This document shows, piece after piece, positions 49,342 through 60,040 of a DNA stretch of 64,000 nucleotides. A program made the position numbers and the translations under genes. The notes beneath the pieces were generated by a model. The model saw nothing but the letters and a program-made list of their open reading frames with translations. It was not told where the DNA came from and did not search any database. The first letter of the stretch is position 1; each line of letters begins with the position of its first letter. The DNA comes from Citrobacter enshiensis (lineage in GTDB: Bacteria; Pseudomonadota; Gammaproteobacteria; Enterobacterales; Enterobacteriaceae): assembly GCF_029338175.1 (NCBI RefSeq), contig NZ_CP119862.1, forward strand, positions 2,542,001 through 2,606,000. Direction: 5' to 3'.

Positions 49342-49973
49342 ACAAAACAAAACGTCTGGAAATCCTGACGCGTCTTCGCGACAACAATCCGCACCCCACC
49401 ACAGAGCTCAATTTTACGTCGCCGTTCGAACTACTTATCGCCGTTTTGCTCTCAGCACAGGCCACGGACGTGAGCGTGAACAAAGCGACGGCGAAGCTCT
49501 ACCCCGTCGCCAACACCCCAGCGGCGATGCTGGAGCTCGGCGTAGAGGGCGTTAAGTCCTATATCAAGACGATTGGCCTGTTCAACAGCAAAGCCGAGAA
49601 TGTCATCAAAACCTGTCGGATACTGCTTGAGCAGCATAATGGCGAAGTTCCTGAAGACCGCGCTGCGCTGGAAGCGTTGCCCGGCGTGGGACGTAAAACC
49701 GCCAATGTGGTACTCAATACCGCCTTTGGCTGGCCGACCATTGCCGTCGACACGCATATTTTCCGCGTCTGCAACCGAACCCAGTTTGCGCCGGGCAAGA
49801 ATGTTGAGCAGGTTGAAGAAAAGCTGCTCAAAGTGGTTCCGGCGGAATTTAAAGTCGATTGCCACCACTGGTTAATTCTTCACGGACGCTATACCTGTAT
49901 CGCCCGCAAACCCCGTTGCGGTTCCTGCATTATCGAAGATCTCTGTGAATTTAAAGAGAAAGTCGATATTTGA
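49338..49973 (+). CDS. nth: Endonuclease III Nth
   Basis: The 211-residue DNA glycosylase/AP lyase removes oxidised pyrimidines. Helix-hairpin-helix [13 protein letters not shown] contains the catalytic Lys, the catalytic Asp is in VDTHIFRV, and the [4Fe-4S] loop is [17 protein letters not shown]. It terminates the rsx operon with a four-base overlap, linking redox homeostasis with repair of oxidative DNA damage. Same length as E. coli. Confidence 0.98.
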   Translation: MNKTKRLEILTRLRDNNPHPTTELNFTSPFELLIAVLLSAQATDVSVNKATAKLYPVANTPAAMLELGVEGVKSYIKTIGLFNSKAENVIKTCRILLEQHNGEVPEDRAALEALPGVGRKTANVVLNTAFGWPTIAVDTHIFRVCNRTQFAPGKNVEQVEEKLLKVVPAEFKVDCHHWLILHGRYTCIARKPRCGSCIIEDLCEFKEKVDI

Positions 49974-49978
49974 GCTAA

Positions 49979-50000
49979 ACGGAGGATGCCCTTCCTCCGT
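49979..50000 (+). terminator. Hairpin after nth
   Basis: ACGGAGGA at 49979-49986 pairs perfectly with TCCTCCGT at 49993-50000 over a 6-base loop. No U-tract follows, so it may act as an mRNA 3'-end stabiliser or a weak terminator of the rsx-nth operon. Confidence 0.6.
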
Positions 50001-50585
50001 ACATTCATAACGTTTTGTTACACCCTTAACACGCCGCTATTTACCGACAATGATACCAGGCCAGTGCGCCTTTCCAATGGAATATTCTGGCCATTAAACA
50101 CCCCACCAGGTTAATCGTTTTTTTAATAGCGGAAATTTCTATTCATACGTGACCAGGATCACCTTGATAACTCAATGTGAATTTTTTTGTTGTTTTTCGT
50201 TAATGTCGCAATCAGATGACCTGACACCCTCTTTTCACTACAAAACATTACACTGGCTATTTTTCAGATAATGGCCTATTTCACTGCCTGAAAGCTTATA
50301 TAGCAGAACATATCGCCATCACAGGGATTTTCGCCCCTTTCTGTAGAGTAAAAAACTGCCTTTCTTCAATAGAAAAAATTTAACGCTACATAACATTTCG
50401 TGCGACCGATGATTCCACCAGATAAGTTAAATGTAACAGATCATTACAAACCCCTTGTCTGACAGGGCAAGATAGTGAACATTACTTGCCGTTTCCCCTC
50501 CCACTATAACAATCGGACGGATGAACTTGACTCATCACGTACCTGAACTCCCCCGTTAATATGGGATGTAAAAAAAGAGGTAAAA
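50001..50585 (+). other. Long dtpA upstream region
   Basis: A 585-base AT-rich gap between nth and dtpA with no convincing reading frame. An equally long gap exists in E. coli, where OmpR activates dtpA (tppB). I cannot place OmpR sites with confidence. The final 90 bases before the GTG probably contain the promoter. Confidence 0.5.
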
Positions 50586-52091
50586 GTGTCTACTGCAAAC
50601 AATAAACCAACTGAAAGCGTAAGTTTGAACGCATTCAAACAGCCTAAAGCGTTCTATCTCATTTTCTCTATCGAGTTGTGGGAACGTTTTGGTTATTACG
50701 GCCTGCAAGGAATTATGGCCGTATACCTGGTAAAACAACTGGGTATGTCAGAAGCTGATTCCATCACCCTTTTCTCCTCCTTTAGCGCCCTGGTTTATGG
50801 ACTGGTCGCCATTGGTGGTTGGTTAGGTGATAAAGTATTGGGCACCAAGCGCGTCATTATGTTGGGTGCTGTCGTATTGGCTATTGGTTATGCTCTGGTA
50901 GCCTGGTCTGGTCACGATGCTGGTATCGTTTATATGGGTATGGCGGCCATTGCGGTCGGTAACGGCCTGTTCAAAGCGAACCCGTCTTCTCTGCTTTCTA
51001 CCTGCTATGCGAAAGATGACCCGCGTCTGGACGGTGCATTCACCATGTACTATATGTCCGTCAACATCGGCTCATTCTTCTCCATGCTGGCAACACCATG
51101 GCTGGCTGCGCGCTACGGCTGGAGCACGGCCTTTGCACTGAGCGTTGTCGGGATGCTGATCACGGTCGTTAACTTCGCATTCTGCCAGCGTTGGGTTAAA
51201 CAGTACGGTTCCAAACCTGACTTTGAGCCAATCAACTTCCGTAATCTGCTGCTGACCATTCTGGGTGTTATCGTGCTGATCGCGATTGCAACCTGGCTGC
51301 TGCACAACCAGCAGGTCGCACGTATGGCACTGGGCGTTGTTGCACTGGGTATCGTCTTTATCTTCGGTAAAGAAGCTTTCGCCATGCAAGGCGCTGCTCG
51401 TCGTAAAATGATTGTTGCCTTCATTCTGATGCTCGAAGCCATCATCTTCTTCGTTCTGTACAGCCAGATGCCGACGTCGCTGAACTTCTTTGCTATTCGT
51501 AACGTTGAACACTCTATTTTGGGTATCGCGTTTGAACCAGAGCAGTATCAGGCACTGAACCCGTTCTGGATCATTATCGGTAGCCCGATTCTTGCCGCTA
51601 TCTACAACAAGATGGGCGATACCCTGCCGATGCCGACCAAGTTTGCTATCGGTATGGTGCTGTGTTCCGGTGCGTTCCTGGTCCTGCCAGTAGGCGCGAA
51701 ATTCGCTAACGAAGCAGGTATCGTATCCGTTAACTGGCTGATCATTTGCTACGGCTTGCAGAGCATCGGTGAGCTGATGATTTCGGGTCTGGGTCTGGCA
51801 ATGGTCGCACAGCTGGTTCCACAGCGTCTGATGGGCTTCATCATGGGCAGCTGGTTCCTGACGACGGCGGGCGCAAACATCATTGGTGGCTATGTTGCTA
51901 ACATGATGGCGGTGCCGGAAAACGTGACTGACCCGCTGATGTCTCTGGAAGTCTATGGTCGTGTATTCCTGCAGATTGGTATTGCTACTGCGGTTATCGC
52001 TGTTCTGATGCTGCTGACAGCACCAAAACTGAATCGCATGACTCTGGACGACGATGTCCGCAAAAAAGCCACCAAGGCCGCAACCGCGTAA
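50586..52091 (+). CDS. dtpA: Di/tripeptide:proton symporter DtpA
   Basis: The 501-residue POT/PTR-family transporter has 14 membrane helices. The proton-coupling ExxERFG motif is in [11 protein letters not shown], and the second PTR signature [20 protein letters not shown] follows. It imports dipeptides, tripeptides and peptidomimetic antibiotics. The start is GTG at 50586 with AGAGG upstream. Codon choice looks strongly biased, as for a highly expressed gene. Confidence 0.97.
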   Translation: MSTANNKPTESVSLNAFKQPKAFYLIFSIELWERFGYYGLQGIMAVYLVKQLGMSEADSITLFSSFSALVYGLVAIGGWLGDKVLGTKRVIMLGAVVLAIGYALVAWSGHDAGIVYMGMAAIAVGNGLFKANPSSLLSTCYAKDDPRLDGAFTMYYMSVNIGSFFSMLATPWLAARYGWSTAFALSVVGMLITVVNFAFCQRWVKQYGSKPDFEPINFRNLLLTILGVIVLIAIATWLLHNQQVARMALGVVALGIVFIFGKEAFAMQGAARRKMIVAFILMLEAIIFFVLYSQMPTSLNFFAIRNVEHSILGIAFEPEQYQALNPFWIIIGSPILAAIYNKMGDTLPMPTKFAIGMVLCSGAFLVLPVGAKFANEAGIVSVNWLIICYGLQSIGELMISGLGLAMVAQLVPQRLMGFIMGSWFLTTAGANIIGGYVANMMAVPENVTDPLMSLEVYGRVFLQIGIATAVIAVLMLLTAPKLNRMTLDDDVRKKATKAATA

Positions 52092-52114
52092 TTTTCAGGG
52101 AAACTGATTTTAAG

Positions 52115-52146
52115 GCCGCTAACGTTATGTTAGCGGCTTTTTTTTT
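52115..52146 (+). terminator. dtpA terminator
   Basis: GCCGCTAAC at 52115-52123 pairs perfectly with GTTAGCGGC at 52129-52137 over GTTAT, followed by nine T residues. Classical intrinsic terminator. Confidence 0.95.
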
Positions 52147-52196
52147 AGCCGCCGTAGCACTACCATTGGTTAAACCTCAGCAAAAAGGAGTTACCG

Positions 52197-52802
52197 ATGA
52201 AATTGTTCTACAAACCGGGTGCCTGCTCTCTTGCTTCCCACATCACCCTTCGCGAGAGCGGTAAAGATTTCACGCTTGATAGCGTCGATCTGATTAAAAA
52301 ACGGCTGGAAAATGGCGATGATTATTTCGCGGTGAATCCGAAAGGACAGGTTCCTGCACTTCTGTTGGACGACGGTACTCTGCTGACTGAAGGGGTCGCC
52401 ATCATGCAATACCTTGCCGATACCGTCCCCGACCGCCAGCTACTGGCGCCCACCAGCAGTATTGCTCGCTACAGAACGCTGGAATGGCTCAACTACATTG
52501 CGACAGAGCTGCATAAAGGCTTTACTCCGCTGTTCCGCCCGGATACCCCGGAAGAGTACAAACCGACAGTTCGCGCCCTTCTGGAGAAAAAGCTGCACTA
52601 CGTGAATGATGTACTCAAAGATGACCAGTGGATTTGCGGACAGCGTTTCACCATTGCGGATGCTTATCTGTTCACGGTGCTGCGCTGGGCACGAGCCGTT
52701 AAGCTGAATATGGAAGGGTTAACGCATATTGACGCCTATATGGCGCGGGTCGCGGAACGTCCAACCGTCAAGGCGGCGCTTAAAGCAGAAGGGTTGAATT
52801 AA
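52197..52802 (+). CDS. gstA: Glutathione S-transferase GstA
   Basis: The 201-residue beta-class GST has the N-terminal thioredoxin-like domain with Cys10 in [12 protein letters not shown], which forms the glutathione mixed disulfide in this class, the cis-proline loop [11 protein letters not shown] with ES-like glutathione residues ([10 protein letters not shown]), and a helical C-terminal domain. AAAAGGAG lies before the ATG. Same length as E. coli GstA. Confidence 0.96.
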   Translation: MKLFYKPGACSLASHITLRESGKDFTLDSVDLIKKRLENGDDYFAVNPKGQVPALLLDDGTLLTEGVAIMQYLADTVPDRQLLAPTSSIARYRTLEWLNYIATELHKGFTPLFRPDTPEEYKPTVRALLEKKLHYVNDVLKDDQWICGQRFTIADAYLFTVLRWARAVKLNMEGLTHIDAYMARVAERPTVKAALKAEGLN

Positions 52803-52812
52803 CTCTTGTTAT

Positions 52813-52888
52813 CGCCGGGTGGCGCTACGCTTACCCGGCCTACAATACGGACTGACCGATGGCCCGATAAGCGATAGCGTCATCGGGC
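52813..52888. repeat. REP-like hairpin pair between gstA and pdxY
   Basis: The first element, 52813-52843, has CGCCGGGT facing ACCCGGC with a CTAC tail, typical of enteric REP sequences. The second, 52862-52888, has GCCCGATAAGCG facing CGTCATCGGGC. Both can fold into stable hairpins; together they separate two convergent genes and protect or end both transcripts. Confidence 0.75.
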
Positions 52889-52894
52889 ATTAAA

Positions 52895-53755
52895 TCAGAG
52901 CTGCGTTGCGCTAAAGTAGTGTTCCGGTTTCGCAATACGATCCTGTGCCGCAACGACCTGTAACTCATACTCCTGCATACTCTTCGTGGCGATCATGATT
53001 TCATAGACCGCCGCCGTAACATGCTCAAGCGCTTCCTGTAGGGTTGCGCCCTGCAACAGTTTGACTAACAGCAAGCCGCTGGTCACATCACCGACACCCA
53101 CTGGCTGGCGAACGCCGAAATCCACTAATGGACGACTGATATGCCACGCTTCATGGCGGGTCACCAGGAGCATTTCAAAGCGATCCGCACTGTAGCCTGC
53201 GCGCGCCAGATGTTTCACCAGCACGGTCTTCGGCCCCATCGCAATCAACTCCCGGGCGGCCAGCACGGCTTCTTCGACATTATGTACGGCATGTTCACAG
53301 AGAATTTCCAGCTCAACCAGATTCGGCGCAATAATGTCACTGGCTGGAAGCGCATGACGAACATGGAATTCCGCCACGCCAGGGGCGACGATACACCCTT
53401 TTTCAGGATGCCCCATGACCGGATCGCAGAAATACTTCGCCTGAGGATTTGCCGCTTTAACCTGGCGAACAATCCCCAGAATATGCTCACCCTGCTCTGC
53501 TGAGCCAAGATAGCCGCTGAGAACTGCATCGCACTTCTGCAACTGATCAATCTCAGCGATGCCCTGCACAATTTCAGTTAAATGGCTGGGCGGCATAACG
53601 CAACCGGCCCATTTACCGTATTGGGTGTGATTCGAAAATTGAACGGTGTTGAGTGGCCAGACATTCGCGCCAAGACGGCGCATCGGAAATTCTGCTGCAC
53701 TGTTACCCGCGTGGCCAAAAACGACGTGAGACTGGATGGCGAGGATATTCTTCAT
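52895..53755 (-). CDS. pdxY: Pyridoxal kinase PdxY
   Basis: The 286-residue ribokinase-superfamily enzyme phosphorylates pyridoxal in the PLP salvage pathway. The ATP/active-site motif [11 protein letters not shown] contains the catalytic Asp, and the N-terminal [16 protein letters not shown] substrate-binding segment is conserved. It follows tyrS on the same strand, 59 bases downstream with a terminator-like hairpin between, as in E. coli where the two are partly co-transcribed. Confidence 0.96.
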   Translation of the reverse strand: MKNILAIQSHVVFGHAGNSAAEFPMRRLGANVWPLNTVQFSNHTQYGKWAGCVMPPSHLTEIVQGIAEIDQLQKCDAVLSGYLGSAEQGEHILGIVRQVKAANPQAKYFCDPVMGHPEKGCIVAPGVAEFHVRHALPASDIIAPNLVELEILCEHAVHNVEEAVLAARELIAMGPKTVLVKHLARAGYSADRFEMLLVTRHEAWHISRPLVDFGVRQPVGVGDVTSGLLLVKLLQGATLQEALEHVTAAVYEIMIATKSMQEYELQVVAAQDRIAKPEHYFSATQL

Positions 53756-53780
53756 TTTTTTACCTGAACATTAAAAATAA

Positions 53781-53800
53781 GGGAGTGATTTCTCACTCCC
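53781..53800 (-). terminator. tyrS terminator/attenuator before pdxY
   Basis: GGGAGTGA at 53781-53788 pairs perfectly with TCACTCCC at 53793-53800 over TTTC. On the reverse strand it is followed by a T-rich run (complement of 53771-53780). It ends tyrS transcripts, allowing some read-through into pdxY. Confidence 0.8.
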
Positions 53801-53814
53801 TGTTACTTAATGCG

Positions 53815-55089
53815 TTACTTCCAGCAAATCAGACAGTAGTTCTTTTTGCCACGGCGCAATAAGGTATAGCGACCAAACAAACGATCCGCATCGGTGAAGA
53901 AGTATTCAGGATCAGACTGTTTTTCGCCGTTGATGGTGACAGCATTCGAGGCAATCGTTTTACGCGCCTGACCGCGAGACGGTTGCAGTTCAGAATCCAC
54001 CAACGCCTGCATCAGATCGGCGCCTTTCTCCATCTCGACCATCGGTACGCCATCCTGCGCCAGCTGTTCGAAGTCGGCTTCGCTCAGCGCACTCAGCGTG
54101 CCGTTAAACAGACTTTCGGTGATGCGTTTTGCGGCCACCAGACCTTCTTCACCATGAACCAGACGCGTTACCTGCTCGGCCAGAACATACTGAGCGCGTG
54201 GCGCCTTACCGCTGTTTTTGTCTTCTTCTTCGAGGGCATTGATCTCTTCAATGTCCATAAAGGTGAAGAACTTCAGGAAGCGATACACGTCAGCATCTGC
54301 GGTGTTGATCCAGAACTGGTAGAACTTGTACGGGCTGGTTTTCTTCGGATCCAGCCAGACCGCGCCGCCTTCGGTTTTACCGAATTTGGTGCCGTCAGCT
54401 TTGGTGATCAGCGGAACCGTCAGACCAAAGACCTGATTCTGGTGCAGACGACGTGTCAGATCGATACCGGAAGTGATGTTACCCCACTGATCGGAACCGC
54501 CAATCTGCAAAGAAACGCCGTGCAGTTTGTTCAGGCAGGCAAAGTCATAACCCTGCAGCAGGTTATAGGAGAACTCGGTAAAGGAGATGCCCTGATCGTC
54601 ACGGTTCAGACGCTGCTTAACCGCTTCTTTGTTGATCATCTGATTAACGGAGAAGTGTTTGCCGATATCACGCAGGAAAGTCAGCACGTTCATGCCGCCA
54701 AACCAGTCGTAGTTGTTCGCAGCAATTGCAGCGTTGTCGCCACAATCGAAATCGAGGAACGGTGCAACCTGTTTGCGGATTTTATCCACCCACTCCTGAA
54801 CCGTATCTTCGGTGTTCAGTTTACGCTCAGCGGCTTTGAAGCTCGGGTCGCCAATCAGACCGGTCGCGCCACCTACCAGTGCGACAGGTTTGTGGCCTGC
54901 CTGCTGGAAGCGTTTCAGGCATAACAATGGAACGAGATGCCCCAAATGCAAGCTGTCAGCGGTAGGATCGAAGCCGCAATAGAGCGCGATCGGGCCTTGC
55001 GCCAGTCGCTCTGCTAACGCTTCCTCGTCCGTTACCTGGGCTACCAGCCCCCGCTCTTGCAATTGTTTAATCAAGTTACTGCTTGCCAT
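53815..55089 (-). CDS. tyrS: Tyrosyl-tRNA synthetase TyrS
   Basis: The 424-residue class I aminoacyl-tRNA synthetase has HIGH-type motif HLGH at [16 protein letters not shown]-type motif KFGKT at [11 protein letters not shown], and a C-terminal S4-like RNA-binding domain. The frame opens four codons upstream, but GGAG six bases before the ATG at 55089 and the E. coli length fix the start. It is essential and highly conserved. pdxH lies upstream on the same strand, 126 bases away. Confidence 0.98.
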   Translation of the reverse strand: MASSNLIKQLQERGLVAQVTDEEALAERLAQGPIALYCGFDPTADSLHLGHLVPLLCLKRFQQAGHKPVALVGGATGLIGDPSFKAAERKLNTEDTVQEWVDKIRKQVAPFLDFDCGDNAAIAANNYDWFGGMNVLTFLRDIGKHFSVNQMINKEAVKQRLNRDDQGISFTEFSYNLLQGYDFACLNKLHGVSLQIGGSDQWGNITSGIDLTRRLHQNQVFGLTVPLITKADGTKFGKTEGGAVWLDPKKTSPYKFYQFWINTADADVYRFLKFFTFMDIEEINALEEEDKNSGKAPRAQYVLAEQVTRLVHGEEGLVAAKRITESLFNGTLSALSEADFEQLAQDGVPMVEMEKGADLMQALVDSELQPSRGQARKTIASNAVTINGEKQSDPEYFFTDADRLFGRYTLLRRGKKNYCLICWK

Positions 55090-55215
55090 CAAAATCTCCA
55101 TGTATAAAACGACTGCACCTTTGCCGGTACACGACTTTTCGCCTGATGCGAAAGAAACATAGAATAAAGCGCCGGAATCAGGAGTACCAGCGCTTAAAAC
55201 AAGAAATTTGCATCT

Positions 55216-55872
55216 TTAAGGGGCAAGCCTGTCGATTTTCCACCCGTTGTTTTCGCGTTGGTACAAAAAGCGGTCATGCAGACGGTGTTCGCCCCCCTGC
55301 CAGAATTCCATTTGCTCAATGTTGACGCGGAATCCGCCCCAGAAGCTGGGCAGCGGCACTTCACCCTGCTGGAATTTCTGCTTCAGTTCAAGGAACTTGC
55401 TTTCGAGGATGCCACGCGCGGAGATACGGCTCGACTGTTTCGAAACCCAGGCGCCAATCTGGCTGTCACGCGGGCGACTGTGAAAATACTTCACCACCTC
55501 AAGCGTGGAAAGGCGTTCCGCTTTACCAATCACCATTACCTGACGTTCCAGCATGTGCCACGGGAACAACAGACTGATGCGCGGATTGTTTTCGAGTTGA
55601 TGCGCCTTACGGCTACCGAGGTTGGTATAAAACACCATCCCCTTTTCGTCGTAATGCTTGAGGAGCACAATACGTTGGTAAGGTTGACCATTTTCATCAA
55701 CGGTCGCCACCACCATCGCCGTCGGATCTGCAAGTCTGGCTTCGCATGCCTGACCCAGCCAGCGCTCAAAAAGGGGTAATGGTTCGGCGGGAAGATCGTG
55801 GCGACGCAGGCCACCTTTGGTGTATTCACGGCGCAAATGCGCGATTTGCTGCAATTCGTCGTTATCAGACAT
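55216..55872 (-). CDS. pdxH: Pyridoxine 5'-phosphate oxidase PdxH
   Basis: The 218-residue FMN flavoprotein oxidises pyridoxine or pyridoxamine 5'-phosphate to PLP, the last step of cofactor synthesis. Conserved FMN- and substrate-binding blocks are visible: [25 protein letters not shown] and the C-terminal [24 protein letters not shown]. Two PLP genes (pdxH, pdxY) flank tyrS. Length equals E. coli. Confidence 0.97.
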   Translation of the reverse strand: MSDNDELQQIAHLRREYTKGGLRRHDLPAEPLPLFERWLGQACEARLADPTAMVVATVDENGQPYQRIVLLKHYDEKGMVFYTNLGSRKAHQLENNPRISLLFPWHMLERQVMVIGKAERLSTLEVVKYFHSRPRDSQIGAWVSKQSSRISARGILESKFLELKQKFQQGEVPLPSFWGGFRVNIEQMEFWQGGEHRLHDRFLYQRENNGWKIDRLAP

Positions 55873-55930
55873 GATGTTCGCTACGGATTGTCAGTGGGTG
55901 GCGCTATTGTGCGCCGCCCTGCTGAAAATC

Positions 55931-56254
55931 TCAACGCTTCGGGTTTTGTAACTGGCAGTTATTTAGCACAATTCTGTCGCGTTTGTAGATCGTGGCACTG
56001 TCACCTTTTGACCAGAAGACATAAATGCCATCCGTGTAGCGCGCACCTGATGCAGACACGCCCTGCTTGAGGGTTTGCTGTTGATTATCGTAGATAAAGC
56101 TCACTTCTTGTCGTGTTTTGTTCAATTTGACGGTGAGCGGTTTTTCATCACACTGGTATTCCAGCGTATCTGTTTGCATACGCTCAACAAATTGATTGTA
56201 AACACTACAACCGGTGAGCAGCATGGGCAGACAAACAAGTAAGAGTTTTTTCAT
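55931..56254 (-). CDS. mliC: C-type lysozyme inhibitor lipoprotein MliC
   Basis: The 107-residue lipoprotein has a lipobox LLTGC with modified Cys16 and a short beta-barrel domain containing the SxxxYxxGxxxF-like inhibitory loop region ([18 protein letters not shown]). It protects peptidoglycan from host lysozyme at the outer membrane. It lies between pdxH and anmK, the latter acting on peptidoglycan recycling. Two residues shorter than the E. coli protein. Confidence 0.94.
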   Translation of the reverse strand: MKKLLLVCLPMLLTGCSVYNQFVERMQTDTLEYQCDEKPLTVKLNKTRQEVSFIYDNQQQTLKQGVSASGARYTDGIYVFWSKGDSATIYKRDRIVLNNCQLQNPKR

Positions 56255-56346
56255 AGACGTATCCTGACGACTTTCCTGGTCCCGGAGGGTAATACACCCT
56301 CCCTAACATCCTAAGTGTAACGGCAGACCGTCGAAGAAAAATTCAG

Positions 56347-57468
56347 TTAACTCTGAGATCGTGGGTTCGCAGGGAAAATAGCGCCCAGCACGCTCGGTTC
56401 TGAGGCCCCCGTCACTGAAGGCAGGTTTCCCGGTAACCCAGCGAGCGTTCTCCAGGCAAGCCAGGCAAAGGCAAGCGCTTCCATATCATCACCGCTGATC
56501 CCGGCGTCATCCGTACTGGTCACTTCCGTTCCAGGCAACAACCCTGCCAGACGCGCCATCAGCAACGGGTTACGGCTGCCGCCGCCGCAGACCATTAACC
56601 GCTCGCAGCCGCCGCTCAGCAACACTTGCTCTGAAATCGTCACCGCCGTCAGTTCCGTCAGCGTCGCCTGCACATCGCGAGGATGAAGGCCCGGAAATAA
56701 TGAGAGATGCCGTTCTATCCAGCCGTAGTTGAAATACTCACGCCCGGTACTCTTCGGCGCTGGCAGCGAAAAATAAGGGTCGCTCAGCATATTCTGCAGC
56801 AATGGGAGGATAACATTGCCCTCGCTCGCCCACTGCGCGTCTTTGTCATAGGGTTTACCACACTGCCGCCAGATCCACGCATCCATGAGCATATTCCCCG
56901 GCCCCGTGTCATAGCCGCGCACCGGTTGTTCGGGGATCAGCAGCGACAAATTGGCAATCCCCCCAATGTTCAGCACCATGCGTCGTTCAGTGGGATGCGC
57001 CAGCAGCGCCTGATGAAACGCCGGAACCAATGGCGCGCCCTGGCCGCCCAGCGCAATGTCACGACGGCGAAAATCGCCCACCACCGTTATCCCGGTGCGC
57101 GCCACGATCTGGTTGTTATCGCCAATTTGCAAGGTATGCGGCGCAATCCCGACAGGCTCATGCCACACCGTCTGCCCATGGCAGCCGATGGCAATAACGT
57201 CCTGAGGCTTCAGATTTTGCTGTGAGAGCATCGCGTTGACTGCATCGGCAAAGAGTTGCCCGAGCTGTGTATCCAACTGACCAAATTGGGAAAGCGTGAG
57301 TTGCTGCCCCTGGCAAATATCCAGTATGGCCTGTTTCAGATGAACAGGAATCGGCCAGGTCAGACTCGCCTGTTGCGCCACCATATTTTCGTCAATTGCC
57401 GCCAGCACAACATCGACACCGTCAAGACTGGTCCCGGACATAACACCAATAAAACGGCCCGATTTCAT
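56347..57468 (-). CDS. anmK: Anhydro-N-acetylmuramic acid kinase AnmK
   Basis: The 373-residue ASKHA-superfamily kinase cleaves and phosphorylates 1,6-anhydroMurNAc to MurNAc-6-phosphate in murein recycling. The ATP motif [12 protein letters not shown] is at the N-terminus, [11 protein letters not shown] and [14 protein letters not shown] hold catalytic residues, and GGGSRNPLL follows. AAGGA precedes the ATG. It is divergent from slyB. Confidence 0.96.
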   Translation of the reverse strand: MKSGRFIGVMSGTSLDGVDVVLAAIDENMVAQQASLTWPIPVHLKQAILDICQGQQLTLSQFGQLDTQLGQLFADAVNAMLSQQNLKPQDVIAIGCHGQTVWHEPVGIAPHTLQIGDNNQIVARTGITVVGDFRRRDIALGGQGAPLVPAFHQALLAHPTERRMVLNIGGIANLSLLIPEQPVRGYDTGPGNMLMDAWIWRQCGKPYDKDAQWASEGNVILPLLQNMLSDPYFSLPAPKSTGREYFNYGWIERHLSLFPGLHPRDVQATLTELTAVTISEQVLLSGGCERLMVCGGGSRNPLLMARLAGLLPGTEVTSTDDAGISGDDMEALAFAWLAWRTLAGLPGNLPSVTGASEPSVLGAIFPANPRSQS

Positions 57469-57604
57469 ATGTTTTCCTTTTTGGCATGGATTTCACTTAT
57501 CACACTCAACCATAAAATATCGGTCAATGCCACGCTTCACTGCCGAAATTTAACCGCGCTTTCAGCGCGATGAATCTGTATTCTGATAAATATCGCGAAT
57601 GATT

Positions 57605-57639
57605 CGTTTATACTTGGTTAACCCAATTCTGATTATGAT
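57605..57639 (+). promoter_or_regulatory. PhoP-dependent promoter of slyB
   Basis: CGTTTA-TACTT-GGTTAA at 57605-57621 fits the PhoP direct repeat, and a -10 element TATGAT starts at 57634, exactly 12 bases after the box, which is the spacing of PhoP-activated promoters. slyB is a known PhoP target. Confidence 0.75.
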
Positions 57640-57746
57640 TTTCACAATGTTCCAGCAGAACATGTGACCTTAGGCTCACAAATGCCATATAATTTGACCA
57701 TGAGGGATGCTTAAGTAGCGTTTCGTGGTGAACAGGAGATTTATAA

Positions 57747-58214
57747 ATGATTAAACGTGTGCTGATCGTTTCAATGATGGGGTTATCTTTGGCAGGCTGT
57801 ACGAACACCGATAGCCTTTCCGGGGATGTCTATACCGCGTCTGAAGCAAAACAAGTTCAGAATGTCACGTACGGGACTATTGTGAATGCTCGTCCGGTTC
57901 AAATTCAGGGTGGCGATGATTCGAATGTCATCGGCGCTATCGGCGGTGCGGTATTGGGTGGTTTCATCGGTAACACCGTCGGCGGCGGTACCGGACGTTC
58001 TCTGGCAACCGCGGCGGGTGCAGTAGCCGGTGGCGTTGCAGGTCAGAGCGTACAGGGTGCGATTAACAAAACTCAGGGTGTGGAGCTGGAAATCCGTAAA
58101 GATGACGGCAACACCATCATGGTTGTTCAGAAACAAGGCAGCACCACGTTCTCTGCAGGTCAGCGCGTTGTACTGGCCAGCAACGGCAGCCAGGTTACCG
58201 TGTCTCCGCGCTAA
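57747..58214 (+). CDS. slyB: Outer membrane lipoprotein SlyB
   Basis: The 155-residue lipoprotein has lipobox LAGC with Cys18, then a Gly/Ala-rich hydrophobic hairpin (VIGAIGGAVLGGFIGNTVGGG and AAGAVAGGVAGQ) of the glycine-zipper 2TM type, and a small C-terminal beta domain. It is part of the PhoPQ regulon and stabilises outer membrane proteins under stress. AGGAG precedes the ATG. Length equals E. coli SlyB. Confidence 0.96.
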   Translation: MIKRVLIVSMMGLSLAGCTNTDSLSGDVYTASEAKQVQNVTYGTIVNARPVQIQGGDDSNVIGAIGGAVLGGFIGNTVGGGTGRSLATAAGAVAGGVAGQSVQGAINKTQGVELEIRKDDGNTIMVVQKQGSTTFSAGQRVVLASNGSQVTVSPR

Positions 58215-58263
58215 CCGAATCTCTAGTCTGAATATCGCTGATGTCGCCTGAAGTAAGACGAGT

Positions 58264-58289
58264 ATGTGTGGCCTGATCTGGCCACACAT
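58264..58289. terminator. Shared terminator of convergent slyB and slyA
   Basis: ATGTGTGGCC at 58264-58273 pairs perfectly with GGCCACACAT at 58280-58289 over TGATCT. It lies between the two stop codons. Confidence 0.8.
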
Positions 58290-58302
58290 ATGTCTTGCGG
58301 CG

Positions 58303-58737
58303 TTAACCCTGCGATTGCAACTCGATAATATTGTGCTCAAGTTTGGCAATCAGCTTAATTAAAACGTCAATTTCCTGCGCTGAAATCCCTTCCAGAATCT
58401 CGCCACGCGTCTTATTAATCACGGCTTCCATCTCGGTGATAAGAGGCGCTGCTTTTTCCGTTAGCTTTATCCGTTTAGCGCGACGATCGCTTGCGCACGT
58501 CTGTCGCGAAATTAACCCTTTCTCTTCGAGCTGATCCAACGTACGAACCAGCGAAGGCTGCTCAATGCCGATCGCTTTTGCCAGTTGTATTTGCGACTGC
58601 TCCGGCGGCAGTTGGTGTATGTTGTGCAGCGTTACCCAGTGTGTCTGCGTCAACTCCAGAGGTTTCAGGCGATGGTCAATCAGAGCACGCCAAATGCGCA
58701 CCAACCGTGCCAGATCAGAACCTAGTGGCGATTCCAA
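58303..58737 (-). CDS. slyA: MarR-family regulator SlyA (TTG start)
   Basis: The 144-residue winged-helix dimer antagonises H-NS silencing at virulence and surface genes. The recognition helix lies in [22 protein letters not shown] and the wing in [12 protein letters not shown]. An ATG is in frame two codons upstream, but AAGGAG abuts it with no spacing, whereas the TTG at 58737 has a normal six-base spacing; slyA is known to use TTG in Salmonella. The result has the E. coli length. Autoregulated through the palindrome upstream. Confidence 0.95.
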   Translation of the reverse strand: MESPLGSDLARLVRIWRALIDHRLKPLELTQTHWVTLHNIHQLPPEQSQIQLAKAIGIEQPSLVRTLDQLEEKGLISRQTCASDRRAKRIKLTEKAAPLITEMEAVINKTRGEILEGISAQEIDVLIKLIAKLEHNIIELQSQG

Positions 58738-58753
58738 TTTCATCTCCTTATAA

Positions 58754-58774
58754 TTAGCTTGCTAAGTTATTATA
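58754..58774 (-). promoter_or_regulatory. slyA promoter -10 and SlyA operator
   Basis: TTAGCTTGCTAA at 58754-58765 is the exact reverse complement of the SlyA consensus TTAGCAAGCTAA. A TATAAT element on the reverse strand occupies 58769-58774, so the operator overlaps the slyA transcription start. This fits autorepression and possible control of divergent ydhIJK. Confidence 0.85.
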
Positions 58775-58937
58775 CTGATTTTAGAATAGTGTGCAGCATT
58801 TATATTCTCAAAACAAATGTATTGCTAAATTTGCTTACGGGTAGACATTTTTTCAGACATTATGCGAGAAAGAGGTGCGTTGCCCCGGTTTGTGCTAACC
58901 CTAAAGCCACGCTTTCTAACGCAAAGGAATATTGCTT

Positions 58938-59174
58938 GTGACATTCATGTTCAACGCAACAGGATTGCCCGTACAAGATCTGGTGTTCGGCGCATCAATT
59001 TATTTTCCTCCACTATTCAAAGCGTTCGCGCTGGCATTTGTCATCTGGTTGATGATTCATCGCCTGTTGCGCGACTGGATTTACTCAGGTGAAATCTGGC
59101 ATCCCCTGCTGATGGATCTCTCTATCTTTACACTTTGCGTCTGCCTGAGCCTTATCTTACTGACTGTGTGGTGA
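58938..59174 (+). CDS. ydhI: DUF1656 inner membrane protein YdhI
   Basis: The 78-residue protein has two membrane helices and belongs to DUF1656, the small partner of aromatic-acid-type efflux systems (compare AaeX). The start is GTG at 58938 with AAGGA upstream, giving [11 protein letters not shown] and the E. coli length. It is the first gene of ydhIJK, ends two bases before ydhJ, and is divergent from slyA. Confidence 0.9.
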   Translation: MTFMFNATGLPVQDLVFGASIYFPPLFKAFALAFVIWLMIHRLLRDWIYSGEIWHPLLMDLSIFTLCVCLSLILLTVW

Positions 59175-59176
59175 TT

Positions 59177-60040
59177 ATGTCGCTGAAAACTATTAAATAT
59201 TTTTCAACAATTGGGGTTGCCGTTATCGCCGTGCTGGCCGGCTGGTGGCTGTGGAATTATTACATGCAGTCGCCGTGGACGCGCGATGGCAAAGTCCGGG
59301 CAGAACAAGTAAGTGTGACGCCTCAGGTCTCCGGAAGCATTATTCAACTCAACGTTAAAGATAATCAGTTCGTCAATGCAGGCGATCTCCTCTTTACCAT
59401 CGACAAGACCCCTTTCCATATTGCTGAACTTAACGCACAGGCACAGTTGGCGAAAGCGCAGTCCGACCTGGCAAAAGCCAATAATGAGGCAAATCGCCGT
59501 CGGCATTTATCACAAAACTATATCTCCGCCGAGGATATGGACACAGCGAATCTGAACGTTAAAGCTATGCAGGCCAGTGTTGAAGTCGCCAGAGCGACCC
59601 TGAAACAAGCGCAGTGGCAGCTAACCCAGACGGAAGTCAAAGCCCCTGTTGCGGGGTGGGTAACCAACCTTTCGACCCGCACGGGAGATTATGCCACCAC
59701 CGGGCAGCCCCTGTTTGCGCTTGTCGACAGTCACTCATTTTATGTGGTGGGGTATTTTGAGGAGACCAAATTACGCCATATCCATGAAGGCGCTCCGGCA
59801 CAAATCACGTTATACAGCGGCAACATAAAGTTACAGGGTCACGTATCCAGCATTGGCCGGGCCATCTACGATCAAAGCGTGGAGAGCGATTCCGGGCTGG
59901 TGCCTGATATCAAACCCAATGTTCCATGGGTTCGCCTGGCGCAACGCGTCCCTGTGCGTATTGAATTTAACGCATTGCCGCATGACGTCACGCTGGTGTC
60001 GGGCACCACATGCAGCGTGGCGATTACTGGTCAGCGCTAA
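59177..60040 (+). CDS. ydhJ: HlyD-type membrane fusion protein YdhJ
   Basis: The 287-residue periplasmic adaptor has an N-terminal membrane helix, a biotinyl-lipoyl-like half ([20 protein letters not shown]), a coiled-coil hairpin ([20 protein letters not shown] onward), the second lipoyl half ([12 protein letters not shown]) and a beta barrel. It links the FUSC-type pump YdhK to an outer membrane channel. The frame opens upstream inside ydhI; ATG at 59177 matches the family. Its stop overlaps the ydhK start by one base. Confidence 0.95.
   Translation: MSLKTIKYFSTIGVAVIAVLAGWWLWNYYMQSPWTRDGKVRAEQVSVTPQVSGSIIQLNVKDNQFVNAGDLLFTIDKTPFHIAELNAQAQLAKAQSDLAKANNEANRRRHLSQNYISAEDMDTANLNVKAMQASVEVARATLKQAQWQLTQTEVKAPVAGWVTNLSTRTGDYATTGQPLFALVDSHSFYVVGYFEETKLRHIHEGAPAQITLYSGNIKLQGHVSSIGRAIYDQSVESDSGLVPDIKPNVPWVRLAQRVPVRIEFNALPHDVTLVSGTTCSVAITGQR

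Noticed and set aside
50009-50022. RstA-box-like AACGTTTTGTTACA between nth and dtpA
   Set aside because: It has two mismatches to the specified positions; several such matches are expected by chance in a window of this size.
53983-54924. 313-codon open frame antisense to tyrS
   Set aside because: tyrS carries all class I synthetase motifs on the other strand; the antisense translation has no recognisable domain.
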